A DNA stretch of 64,000 bases from Cladosporium sp. IMV 00045 (taxonomy: Eukaryota > Ascomycota > Dothideomycetes > Cladosporiales > Cladosporiaceae), in NCBI GenBank assembly GCA_001931905.2, contig MSJI02000185.1, forward strand, positions 1-64,000, written 5' to 3'. Below are positions 9,578 to 20,400 of the stretch, piece after piece. Both the position numbers and the translations under genes were made by a program. The first letter of the stretch is position 1; every line of letters begins with the position of its first letter. The notes beneath the pieces were generated by a model. That model did not search any database and was not told where the DNA came from. It saw nothing but the letters and a program-made list of their open reading frames with translations.

Positions 9578-10560
9578 CTACAGCGCCAACCGCAAGCACG
9601 CAATGTGTGGTGTTGGACTGCTGGCGCTCGATTCGTCGTCTTGCTCGTCGTCATTGTCAAAATCCTGTCCACCGCCCTCATCAGATCCGTTGCCTTGTTC
9701 GTGCCCACCATCTGAGTCGTCTTCAGCACCCAACTCGACCGTTCGCGCGACACGGTAACAGAAAGCTTCACTGCCTTCCGGTCCCGTCAGCACCATGATC
9801 CTAAGACGCTCCGTTGCAACCTGGAAAGCCGTTGTATTGGTAGCCACGTACGGACTGGTGAGGGCGTATGCCCACGCTCCGTCGCTGACATTACGAGCAT
9901 CGAACGCTGTGGAGGAAGATTAGCAGGAGCAGTAAAGCTGAAGCAGCTCGCTGGGCTATACATACGAAGTCCTTGGGTAAGAATGCCATCGGCCATCCCT
10001 GGGCCTCCACGTAGCATGCCCTCGCAATTCTCATTGTTGAACAGGACCAGTGGAGCATTGCTGGTGTCGCAGTTGCCTGTCATGCGTGCGGCGCTGAGGG
10101 AGCTCACGCAACTTTCTCCAAGCGCAGAGACGCAGCTCGAGTCGTCCGGGTCCCATTGAGAGGACACATTGTAAGGAAAATTGATGTCCATCAGGTACGC
10201 GCAGACGGGTGAACCCTCAGCACGCTTTGAAGACATGGAGCCCTCCCCTTTGCGAGAGAAATGCCACGTCGTGAAAGCCACGTGGGCATTGGGCGTGGAG
10301 TTTGAGATGGCAGGGATACTGACATCGCTGATTTGCAAGGTCCAGTTCCAGACGCCATTTCCTGGAGATCGGAACTCCACCGAATGGCTGGCATTCGGAT
10401 TGTTGTCTGCTTGTTCAAGCCTTTGGCGGATGTCTGGCGTGATATCTTCCCTTATCGGCGGGAGAGACCAGCCGCGTTGGAATTGGACATACCCGGGGAA
10501 CTGCTGCGCAAGGCAGAGCTAAGCGGTTAGAGACAGCGCTGTCAGAAAAGATTTCTGCAT
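9578..10560 (-). pseudogene. Secreted protein gene with stop codon in signal peptide
   Basis: Exons 9966-10560 and 9578-9906 are joined by a 59-bp intron (GTATGT...CACAG) and would encode about 307 residues. ATG at 10560 starts a signal peptide (MQKSFLTALSLTA), but codon 14 is TAG (10521-10519), followed in frame by LCLAQQFPGYV, the rest of the cleavage region. Downstream the frame stays open for 184 codons to the intron. It has cysteines, NxS/T sites and an acidic Gly/Asp-rich tail. A hydrophobic stretch (VLAVGAVACGLAELWL) like a GPI signal lies near the end in a different frame, suggesting a second lesion. A sequencing error, or readthrough of the TAG, are alternatives. Family unknown. Confidence 0.68.
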
Positions 10561-11585
10561 TGTTATGGGGGGCAAGAACTGTGCCAGGGGAGGGAGAATC
10601 AAATCCACTCAGATGAAGCACATTTTAGATGCAGTAGATCGTACTCACCATTATACGTATCCAACACAAGCGAACGTGACGTAGAATCTCACTTCGCCTG
10701 TAGTTTTCAGGTCACGACTATTTCTCAGGCGCAGAGGGTAGCGGATACACCTCCACGCGACTTGGTGATAAACACGCCAGGAGATACAGCCTGAGATCAA
10801 GCAGGTTTCGAGCGCGGATCCTTTGGTATCTTCGGTAGGCCAACTTGGTGTCCTTGGCAAACCCATTATCTTGCAAGGCGGATCCATAGCAAATGATGCG
10901 CCACATTGGCGGGCTCAAAGAGACGGCAATCTGATAGAGCAAAACCAGGAGAAACCGAATGTCCTACAAAGATCATTACCTCTGTTGAGATCCCAAGGAT
11001 ATCGATGGTAGCCGTACTGTAAACCGTAACTCTTTTGTTGGCATGCGCGAGTATGGAGGCTGCTGGTCCAGACAGATCAAAGTGCAAGATATCCTGTATG
11101 TTTCCAAAAGCCTTGAGTAGTGGCTTTTATTTCTCTGCTTATTCCGTCTGCGAGTCGATGATTGATGCCGGGCTCGACATGCTGATGGAATCGCTGTTGG
11201 GAAAGCTACCCAATCAGAACGTTGCCAGCAAGACAAGCCTGAGCAACAAATCGAAATCTTCGAACGTGGAGGTATCTTGGTGTCGTCAAAGTAAATACCG
11301 ATGTCGTTTTCCATTCTCAATGCTGTCCAGAGACCATTTGTCAATCGGTATTGAACAGGCGAAAACATCCATTCACTGCAAAATCAATCAGGCAAACTCT
11401 GCACAGTAATGATCGACCATACTTCACTTTGTCGGAATTGGTCACATGTCATTGCCTTAGCCCGCAAAACCCGCAGCATGTGAATGTGAACGCATGACCA
11501 CTCGGCGCTTTAACAACTTCGCGCATCCAGCGTGACTGATACATCCGCCACCCAAAACCCAACATCTCTCCAACCAACACATTCC
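10561..11585. other. Gene-free stretch between divergent genes
   Basis: No convincing gene. An open frame of about 130 codons at 10976-11368 (-) has no recognisable features. The last part should be the promoter of the BTB gene. Confidence 0.45.
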
Positions 11586-13100
11586 ATGTCCCGCCGCGAG
11601 CACTACCAACTGAACACCAAATACTTTGGCCTACCCACACCAGGCGACGACAACACCATGGCGGAAAACGAGAACGACTTCCCTCACTTCGCGGACGGCG
11701 ACGCCCTTGTCATCATCACCGCCTCGCGCCGCTACAAGCTTCACTCGACGGTGCTGCGACGCAGCAGCCCGACGTTTGCGACTCTGCTGGACGAGGAAGC
11801 CGCCGTCGAATTGTCCAGAAACGCTCGCAGGAAGGGTGTCACGACGAGGTATCGCCTGCACTTGATGGAGAACGAGAACGGGGGTGTTCGTTCCGGTGGC
11901 GTCGAGACTCCGAGTCATGTGCTGCGCCGCATCCCACTCGACGAGACCGGTGGTGCTGCTGGCGAGTATCCAGACTTGCTTGGTGATGCTAATGAGAATG
12001 GGCGTGTAGTCGAGCAATTTGTGCTGGTGAGTCCGAGTTCCAGTATTCCACAATTACGCTCAAGCTGACCATGAAAATCAGGCCTGGGAGCAAGTCCTTG
12101 GTGCATTCTACAACCGCAGCATCGACATCGGTGACAACGAGCATGATGGCCTGGAGTTCCTCCTCGAGTCCGCTGGAGCTGTCCTCGCGGTGGCAGAGTA
12201 CCTCAACAACGTAAGTGGAACCGCTCCGATCCCATTGAATCGTCTTTTCCTTGATGCTGACCCGCCTCCCAGCCCGCCATCGTGACCCGCCCCGTCGAAG
12301 CAACCCTCCTCTCCCTCGGCCAAGTCCTCCACCGCTCGATCGCCAGCAACACAGCGCCATGGCTTGACTTTTCATTCCGCCTCCGCAGCAAGACCCTCTG
12401 GAAAGAAGCGCTGATCCACGGCACCGGACGCTTCAACTCAACATCGATCAAATCCGCAATTCGCGACAATGACCTCCACCCCTCCATCGTCAGCATCCTC
12501 ACCACTAAAGCCGATCTCCTCAGATCCCTCTCCCAGCGCACCCAAAACAGCCTCCTCAGCTACTATCCGGAAGCACTGCAGCGGACCAAAACCGTCGGCC
12601 GCGCAGACCGCGACTCGATCGGACGCGCCAGCTACGCCAACGACATCATGCAATGGCTCGGGCTGACGGTGTGGCGCCACTGGATCGCGCAGCAAGTGTG
12701 CAACGACAACACGCACAACGCGTCGGACATGGGGTTCGAGTTCTTCCGGCTGATCGCGCGGGCGGGCGAAGCGTACCTGGACCGCAACCAGCTGCGGCAG
12801 TTCCACGAGTACTTCCCCATGAGTCTGAAGGGGGAGTCGGTGCTGGAGAACCGCATTTCGGAGCTGAAGCAGGATGGGCATGGGATGGTCAAGACGGTGT
12901 TGGAGAATAACTCGTATCTCGACACGGAGAGGTTCCCCGCTGGTCATATGACTTGTACTTGGGTTGGGCCGGAGGATTATCCCTGGGAGTGGACTGCGGG
13001 TACTACTGGAGGGATTGGCGGGCGTGGAACGGTCGAGCCGTCTGAGTTTGGTGGGAGTATGGATGTTGATGGGCACTCGGTCGCAGGGACTGTGGGCTAG
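11586..13100 (+). CDS. BTB/POZ domain protein
   Basis: Three exons, 11586-12026, 12082-12210 and 12273-13100, joined across introns of 55 and 62 bp with GTGAGT and GTAAGT donors. Phase is kept at both joins, giving 465 residues. A BTB-type start is visible around residues 33-70 (FADGDALVIITASRRYKLHS, then an RRSSPTFATLL stretch). The remainder is helical and fungal-specific. BTB domains pair proteins and often link targets to cullin-3 ligases; here no second known domain is visible, so the partner is unknown. The first in-frame ATG was chosen; a second ATG at 11658, just before the BTB region, is possible. No signal peptide or membrane helix. Confidence 0.8.
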
Positions 13101-13524
13101 GGGGATCCTTGAAGGTGAGTCTACGGCTTGGGGGATGCTCTGTGAATCCTAAGCATGCATGGAAGAAAGATCGATAATTTTGAGGACAACGGCGATGGCG
13201 GCGATGAAGATGATTATGCGCCCAAGACTGTTCTAGCAGATGAAAACCGGCTCTGCTCTGTGAGTTCTCTGTCAGTTCTGTCTGCAAGTTCTCTCTGCGA
13301 GGTCACTCTTAATGCTTAGAACAGACGAACAGCACTTACTACACCGACGAGCGGAAAGTTAACGAAAATTTTGAACTGTTATTCTTGAATGTAAAAATCC
13401 GAGACGCATGCAATGTTCGTAAAGTGAAAAGGAAAACGCTATGCTTGAAGTTGATGTTCTCTTTGAAGGAAATTGGCAGGCCACCGTCATTGAGATCATG
13501 ATTTTGCGGATGAGAGAATCCCTT
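13101..13524. other. Gap between convergent genes
   Basis: 3' ends of the BTB gene (+) and Cdc37 (-). Nothing else recognised. Confidence 0.5.
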
Positions 13525-15099
13525 CTAATCAAGTTCGTCCACAGCGAGACGCTGCATGTTCTCTTGTACCGGCTCTTGCTGTACAGGCGCTTGCTGCACT
13601 GGCTCCTGACCTGCAGCAAAGCGTGCTTTGTTTTGTTTCTCCAGCTCCTCGACGGCCCTCTGGCCCTCCTCCGTTGTGGCGTCAATAACGCCCTCCTCAA
13701 GACTCAACATGCCGCCGTTGCCCAACTGCTCGACAATCTGCTCGGCCTCGTCAACGCTCATCTTGCCGAGCACATCGTTGACCTTGTCCAAGCTAGCGCT
13801 CTCAAGTGCGCGCTGCAAGCCAGGAGGGAAAGAGTCAAAGATGGCGCGTGCTGTACGCTCGTCATCGGTTGTGCATTGGTCCGCGGGCGGTGGAGTGACG
13901 ATGTTGATCTGAGTGTTAGGATCGACAGCATGCAGCTGGATTTGCTCCTTGTCGGTAGAGCCGCCTGCTTCGCGCTCGCGGGCAATTTCGGCAGTGCGTG
14001 TGCGAATGCGGGCATAGGTGCTGTTGACGTCGTCCAGGAAGAGCTTACGGGCTTGGTGGCCCGGCGTTTGGATGCGCTTGAAGAAGAGGCCCACACCATC
14101 TTTGCCCAGCTGGCGGCAGTATTGCAGCAGAAGAGCCTGGTGCACACACTGGCGCGCGTAATCCTCATCACTCTTCGCCTGGGCGTTGGATTGCGCATTG
14201 AACGCTTCCACAAGCAGACCGTCCGTCTCCTTTTCGACCAAGATGCCAGGGTTCTTGCCAATGAACTCAAGCGAGCCGGCATAATCGCCAAAAGCGAATT
14301 TGGCAAAGCGCTTTGCGGTGGGCGATGCTTCCATGTCATCTTCGTCGTCGGCCTCTCCTGGAGCAGCGCTCACGGAGCCTTCCTCAACATCGGCTTCTGC
14401 GCCAGAGGTCAATCCGCCGTCATTTTTGGGGCGGTTCGGGTTAAGCAGCTCAGGTTGCACGGTGGAAGCAGCGGCGGGTGTAGGCTTCGCAACATAAGAG
14501 CTGTTGAAACCTTCGTGTAATGACTCGGAGGTGATCTTGCCAGCTTCGACCTTCTCAAGCTTGGTGAGCTCGGCATTGAGATCTCTCTGCAGGCCGGTGA
14601 CCTTGTCCTGGTGTGCGCCAACTTCCTTGAGGAATTCGGAGTAACGCTCTGAGCCCTCGGGTTTCTTCTTGTCCAGTTCAGCCTTGACCTGGTCGACCAG
14701 AGCACCCATCATCTTGCTGTAACTTGGCAGCTCCTCGTTTGTGTGTACACCCTCTGGTGCCTGCGGTGGGTTGTCGGCGCCCAAGCTGCCATCGCTGCTG
14801 ACCTCCATCAAGGCATCAAATACAACTTCGTCCACTTCACTGGCATCCTTCTTGCCCTCTACCTCTGCCTTGTGCGAATCCAAGCTCTTCAGCAAAGCAT
14901 CAATGCGTGCGAGTAGGCCATCGTTGATGACACGCTCGTACTTGAGGGTGGTGATGCGGTGTCTCCTGGCGACGCGCTCTTGGTGGATCTGGTTTTGTTT
15001 GGCGCGGATGAAAGATCGCTTGTCGACGTTGGGGTGGACTTCGATGTCGGAGTCGTCGGACAGCTCGAGAGCGTCCCATTTGCTGTAGTCGAGAGGCAT
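13525..15099 (-). CDS. cdc37: Hsp90 co-chaperone Cdc37
   Basis: Single exon, 524 residues from ATG 15099, chosen because Cdc37 proteins begin with the conserved block DYSKWDALELSDDSD, here at residues 4-18. The serine in SDDSD is the known CK2 phosphorylation site that controls kinase-client binding. Next come EVHPNVDKRSFIRAKQNQIH and a coiled-coil N-domain. The middle domain (around FAKFAFGDYAGSLEFIGKNP) binds Hsp90. The C-terminal helical domain is followed by a Gln/Pro-rich tail (repeats of PVQQ/PVQE). The protein acts in the cytosol, loading protein kinases onto Hsp90. Length agrees with filamentous-fungal Cdc37. Confidence 0.97.
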   Translation of the reverse strand: MPLDYSKWDALELSDDSDIEVHPNVDKRSFIRAKQNQIHQERVARRHRITTLKYERVINDGLLARIDALLKSLDSHKAEVEGKKDASEVDEVVFDALMEVSSDGSLGADNPPQAPEGVHTNEELPSYSKMMGALVDQVKAELDKKKPEGSERYSEFLKEVGAHQDKVTGLQRDLNAELTKLEKVEAGKITSESLHEGFNSSYVAKPTPAAASTVQPELLNPNRPKNDGGLTSGAEADVEEGSVSAAPGEADDEDDMEASPTAKRFAKFAFGDYAGSLEFIGKNPGILVEKETDGLLVEAFNAQSNAQAKSDEDYARQCVHQALLLQYCRQLGKDGVGLFFKRIQTPGHQARKLFLDDVNSTYARIRTRTAEIAREREAGGSTDKEQIQLHAVDPNTQINIVTPPPADQCTTDDERTARAIFDSFPPGLQRALESASLDKVNDVLGKMSVDEAEQIVEQLGNGGMLSLEEGVIDATTEEGQRAVEELEKQNKARFAAGQEPVQQAPVQQEPVQENMQRLAVDELD

Positions 15100-15323
15100 G
15101 ACTCTAGTTGTAATGTTGTAATGTTGCAATTTGTCCAAGGGAGAGAGAGTCACAAGTGGAAGTGGGATCAGATGTTTTGGAGATCATGTCATCTCGTTTG
15201 CTTGTCAGCCTCAGGCCTTCCCCACCAACCCCACCATGACACTCGATCGAACTTACCACGCCATACCATCGTCTTCTATCAACATTCTCACGCTCTCATC
15301 GATCTCACTTCACAGATGCCAAT

Positions 15324-17056
15324 ATGGCGACAAATAGTCATGGCCCCAGAAGTGCTTCGTCCTCAGACCAGTCAATCTTCCCTATCATCAAGCGACCGAA
15401 AATGAGGACCCATACAAAGTCTCGCCGTGGCTGTCTAGCATGCAAAGCAAGAAAGGTCAAGGTAAGGAATGTGTGATATTTCGGTCGTCGGCTCTCAGTA
15501 GTATGATTGATCATATACCCATTGTCATGGATCAAATGCAAATGAAGTTCACCATTGACTGCGATGGTAGTGCTCCGAAACCCTGCCAACATGTACCCAT
15601 TGCACCAGGCTTAGCATCGAGTGCGTCTACCCTCAGTCTGCGCCGCACGATTTCTTGTCACCCAACAATACCGCTCATTCTAGAAGTACTTATGGCTCGA
15701 CGAATCGTCAGTTGTCAAACGCAACAGTACCATTACAAGGACACAGTCTGAGTGCTTACATAATGCCCATCACCCCTGAGACTCGCGATGACCTGGCCAC
15801 TCTCGGATCGCTGAACTACTTTAACACAAGCCTCATCCCATCAGTAGCCCCGGCACACGCTCCCTTCCATCGGACTCTCATTGAAGCAGTGACATGGCTC
15901 TCCGCTCCCAAAGTCATCCAGCTATCCCTGATCGTCCTCACAACATCTTGCCACAAGTCAAGAACGACCCTTATTCCATCCCTCGACAAAGATCTCTGCC
16001 GAGTGAGAGGCAGCTGCTTGAACGAGCTCATGTCTCTCGTCAGCGATGTCACAGATGAACGGCATGCCCTGGCTTTCGATTGCATTCAGATGATGATGCT
16101 CGCTGAAATGCACTTTGACCCTACTGGATCTTGGTCTTACCACCTGGACGCTGCTCGCCGCCTGATCAACATGCAGGGAGGATCGGGATGTGCCTTCTAC
16201 AAAAGTCCCGCCCTCCAAGGCATGCTGATAAATTACATGGAAGTTGACATCATGACCTGCATCACATGCCCTGCGAGGTCGCTGAACCCGGCCGACGTGC
16301 GCCTTCAAAGCACTTACATCCCGCTCTTAGCACATCGCGAAAAGAAGACAATTACGACACCCTGTTTCTCTCCCATCCCTATATTCCAAGCAATCGTCGA
16401 CATCAACAAACTCCGTGTCAAGACTTCACATTCAAGCATCTCGCCCGCAGAACTCTGCTGAATTCACCCGCATCTCAAGCGCAATATCGGCATTCGATCC
16501 CCCTTCCTGGGCACCTCGCATCCTCACCTACGGCTTTCCCTCAGAACCACCCTTCCCAATCGCACCTCCAAACATCGACCCAACCAACCTCGCCGCCATG
16601 ACAACTCTAGCCCACTGTCACCAAGACGCCAGCACTCTCTACCTCCACCTTTCCTGCCCTCAAGCCCTGCCACCCAGCCAATCCCACTCTCAAACCCAAA
16701 TCCTCTCAACAACACAGGCAAACCTCACATCAAATCTGCAAACCCTCCTCTCCCAAGCAAGCAGCGACACCGAAGCCGCCATCCACACGCAACTGTTCAA
16801 ATTCGCCATATGGCCGCTTTTCGTCGCCACGTATGCATGCGTGGGCTGAGATCTGGGAGATAGCTGCGGTGAAAGTGGCGAGATCGGAGGTGTTGCTCTG
16901 GTAAAGCAGGTGGCGAGGATGATTGACTCGAGGCCTTTGAGGATCGCGGCGGAGGTGCTGGAGGGTGTTGCAAAGCGGAGAGCAGGTGGTGATGCAGGTG
17001 GGGGGTGGAAGTGGGATGATGGGTTTGAGGGGAGGTGTTCCTTTTGTGTTTTGTGA
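15324..17056 (+). CDS. Zn2Cys6 transcription factor; 3' part uncertain
   Basis: Exon 1 (15324-15461) and exon 2 (from 15571) join across a 109-bp intron to form a complete zinc cluster, GCLACKARKVKCSETLPTC then THCTRLSIEC, followed by a Fungal_trans_2-type body. The frame of exon 2 closes at 16461. Protein-like sequence resumes in another frame after 16450 (NSAEFTRISSAISAFDPPSW). Bridging needs either a 55-bp intron (16396-16450, phase 0), a 34-bp one (16417-16450) or a frameshift. That frame meets TGA at 16847-16849, yet continues protein-like to a stop at 17056 (ALVKQVARMIDSRPLRIAAE). A 33-nt GTATGC...TAG segment (16831-16863) would remove the TGA. So the gene is either oddly spliced or decaying. 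Probably a nuclear regulator; target unknown. Confidence 0.7.
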
Positions 17057-17493
17057 GTTGGGTCTGGGCTGCGGCTTGTTTTTGTGGTTTGTATGATGTG
17101 TATGCTAGCGGTGGAGAGGTCGATGGGCTTGTATAATATTGATCGTGAGTGGGCATGACTGGGAGTGGTCTACTGACTGTTGGAAAACCGGCACGTGTGC
17201 GCATTTCACTCATCACCATACAAGATGCGTAGCCACCAAGAAGCAAATGTTCGGTACGATATTTGCTTGAATTTCAGCAATTTGCCCGTTCTCAACACGG
17301 TGAAAATTCCCTTGATGTAGGAGTCGATGCGTGTAGAAAAAAAAACGATGCAAGACAAATGTAGCACAGGTGAGAAGGGACAAGATAGACTTCAAGTACA
17401 GATAAAAACAGCGAGATCTTCATTCAAAACTCCCAAGGGTATCTCCTCAACACTTGCCAAATCACTCAAAAAACACCACATTGATCATGATCA
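17057..17493. other. Gap between convergent genes
   Basis: Nothing recognised; 3' regions of the zinc-cluster gene (+) and the large minus-strand gene. Confidence 0.5.
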
Positions 17494-20400
17494 TCAACCA
17501 GCCGAGCGCAAAGGCTCACCATACCTCGCCATCTTCTCGCCCTCACATCTCATAGCCGCATAAGGCACAGGGACACCCCCTCCACCGCCCCCGGAACCAC
17601 CGCAATCACCGAGCGTCAGCCTCGAAACCGCAGCCTCGACGCTCTCCTCTCGCTCTTTCACAGCAAACCCATTCGACCTCGCGCCCTTTCTGTCTCTACC
17701 CTTCTCGCCACCACGCACAGGCAGCTCGATGACCCGCGCGCCCAGCGTCTCCCTCATATCCTCGAACAACAAGTCCATTGGGCAAATATACGTGCGGCCA
17801 GCGCGCTCGGCCAAAACGTGACCGCAGACCTTCCCGTCACTGCTGACGACCCAAGCGCCCGAGTCGCCGCCAACTCCGAAGCCGCCGTGGACCGTCCAGG
17901 AAGCGGAGAAAGTGCTGCGGCCGTGCAGTTTCAGCAGCTCCATTGTGCTTGAGATGACGCCGCAAGCTAGGCCGCTGGTGCGGCCGAGGCAGTGGACTTT
18001 GGCGCCTGCGAGGGCGGAGCTGGGTTTGATGGAGACCGGGAAGCAGTCGGGGGATGAACTGCTCGTGGGACTACTGGATTTGTCGCAGTATTTGTTGCCG
18101 CCTCGGACGACGTTGTAGGGATGTACACGGGGAGGGAGGAGTTCGAACAAAGCCCAGTCGATTTCTTGGGGGAGCGATGAGCTGATCCCGCGGTAACCGG
18201 TTTCGGTCGAGTGGAAGGCGGTGCGCTTGAGGCCCGACGAGGCGTGGACTTGGCCGAGTTTGTAGGATAGGATGTGGTCTTCGTCGATGCCGGAGTCTTC
18301 GTCATCTTCGTCTTCTTCATCCGCGTGGAGATTTAAGCTGATTGCGTCGTCGAGAGCTGGCTGTGTGATGTCGATTTCCATGCCCTCGCCGGGCGTGACA
18401 CCGCCAATGTCGCCCTCTGCTTGCAGATCTTCGTCAAGGCTTACGTCCGAGAGGGTTGATGTTTGCCGCACGGTGCTGTCATCGTCACTCATGCTCAAAA
18501 CGCTCGACGTGTCGGATGAGTCGTCGTCATCATCTTCTCCTCCCTCGTCCGCTTCCTCATCATCCTCGTCTTCCTCCAGCATGTGGTGGACGCTCATGCC
18601 GAAAGGGCGACCATCGATATTGACAGTACCACCAAACGAGACAGGCGGCAGGTGCACTTCGTCCTTGTAAGCACCGATGGAAGCACCGCACATGGGTTGG
18701 GGCTGATAATCTGGGTTTCCAGCTTCGAAATCCTGTTCGTACCGAGGCGCCATGGACCTCAAGGCTTGTTGAGCAGCAGACTCGCGTCGAGACTTTCGAC
18801 AGCGAGTGATCTTGCCTTTCTGAACTCTCACATAGCAAGCATTGGGATCGCAGCGGAAATGCCGCTTCAAGATTTGCTTGACATTCTGGGTCGAGCTGCA
18901 GGTGACGAGGTAAGTCGGTCGGGCTGTCTCGGGCGTCTCGCCATACGAAGTCAGCTCGATGGAGGAAGATTCCAAAGAGCCTTTCAAAGCTTTGGCTACG
19001 AGTCGGCCCAGTTTGACTGCGGTGTTGTGGTTCCAATCGTCGCGTATTGCTTGAGGGATATCAAGCAAAGGGAACTCCATCAATTTGGGCTTCATTTTTA
19101 CCACGGCGCCTGAAGTCCTGGCACGTATCGCGCTGACATCGAAGCTAGGCTCAGTAGGTGGTGCTTGACTTCGGACTGCTCGACATCGTTCGGTTCGCTC
19201 TCGCCATCGCTTTTGTATGATGACGACCTTCTTCTTGAAATCTTGAAATGACCCAACGGCGGGGCTCTTGCTTCTCGGCTGCTCAGGCGGAACTGTATTC
19301 GACCGACTTGGGACTGGGCGCCGGCGTATAGGCGTAGGCGTAGGAGCAGGGCCTGGGACTGCATTGGCCAAGTTGGAGAAGGAAGAGTAGCGGGAGATGG
19401 TGCTCGGCGCGGTGCTTGGACTGGACTGGACCCTTTCCAGATTCGTGGTATCGGTCATCCTCCGCGCCGGAAGCTCAGGGGGGAGCTCAGGTAGTTGGCG
19501 TGTACCGGACGACAATTCAGCAAGATACGATGGTATTTCAGGTTCGGCAGATGACTCCTCGGCTTCAGCGTCCATCAAGCAACACCGTCGAAGCTGTGTT
19601 AAAACCTTTTGGTAGATCCCGGCAGTGGTGAGACTTTCAGCCTCGCCATCGTCGGCGGCTTGCAGGCAGGCTTGAACAGCTCGCATATACGCCGAGCCGC
19701 ACCTCGAGGCCAATTTTGGTGTCCAAAGTTTCTCCAGGCGAAGCTTGAAATCGGAGATAGAGTATTTCGGTTTGTACATGTCTCCAAGAGACTGCCAAAT
19801 GCCAATCTCCAATAGAACAAGGGCGAGACTGTAAAGATCGAATTTGAGATCTGCTATGATCTCTCTCTGTGGGGCATATGGTTGGTCATTAGGATGGCGA
19901 TAGATGTTGAGATTGGATTGTAGGCCCAGTCCCTCGACGCTGCTCTTGGAGAAAACATCGAAGGATGACCATATTGGCGATCTGAGACACTTGAGCCGCC
20001 GCGAAGAAGCTTCGTTCGAGGTCATGGCAAATATGACGCTGCTGCTGTTGATGTTACCATGCGGCAATTGACGTAAATGAAGATCCTGGAGCTGTTCCGT
20101 CAACCGCAAAGCCAATTTGAAGCGTGCTTCAAGAGGTGGTGGCTCGCTATCTCCCATCGATGGCTGTATGGGTCTTGCCTTGCGAATCAGATTGAGAAGA
20201 CTCAAAGGAGCCAGAGTCTCCGCAGATGATATTGCCGTCGCGTGGAGTCGATTTTGCACCGAGTATGGTAAGTCGTACACGAGGCCGATTCGCGGCGCCC
20301 TAGGATCTTCGAAGTAGCCAAGCAGGCTGATGTTGTGCTGGGAGTCGGTTCGCATTGGCATGAGAGCCATGGAGAGAGCCTCTAGCCTCTGCAGTGGTGG

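Noticed and set aside
10976..11368. 130-codon minus-strand frame
   Set aside because: No start context, domain or composition supporting a gene.
13441..14520. 359-codon plus-strand frame over Cdc37
   Set aside because: Antisense shadow; Cdc37 on the minus strand is certain.
17967..18670. Ser-rich open frames on both strands in the large fusion gene
   Set aside because: Produced by the Asp/Glu-rich repeat of codons in the acidic insertion.
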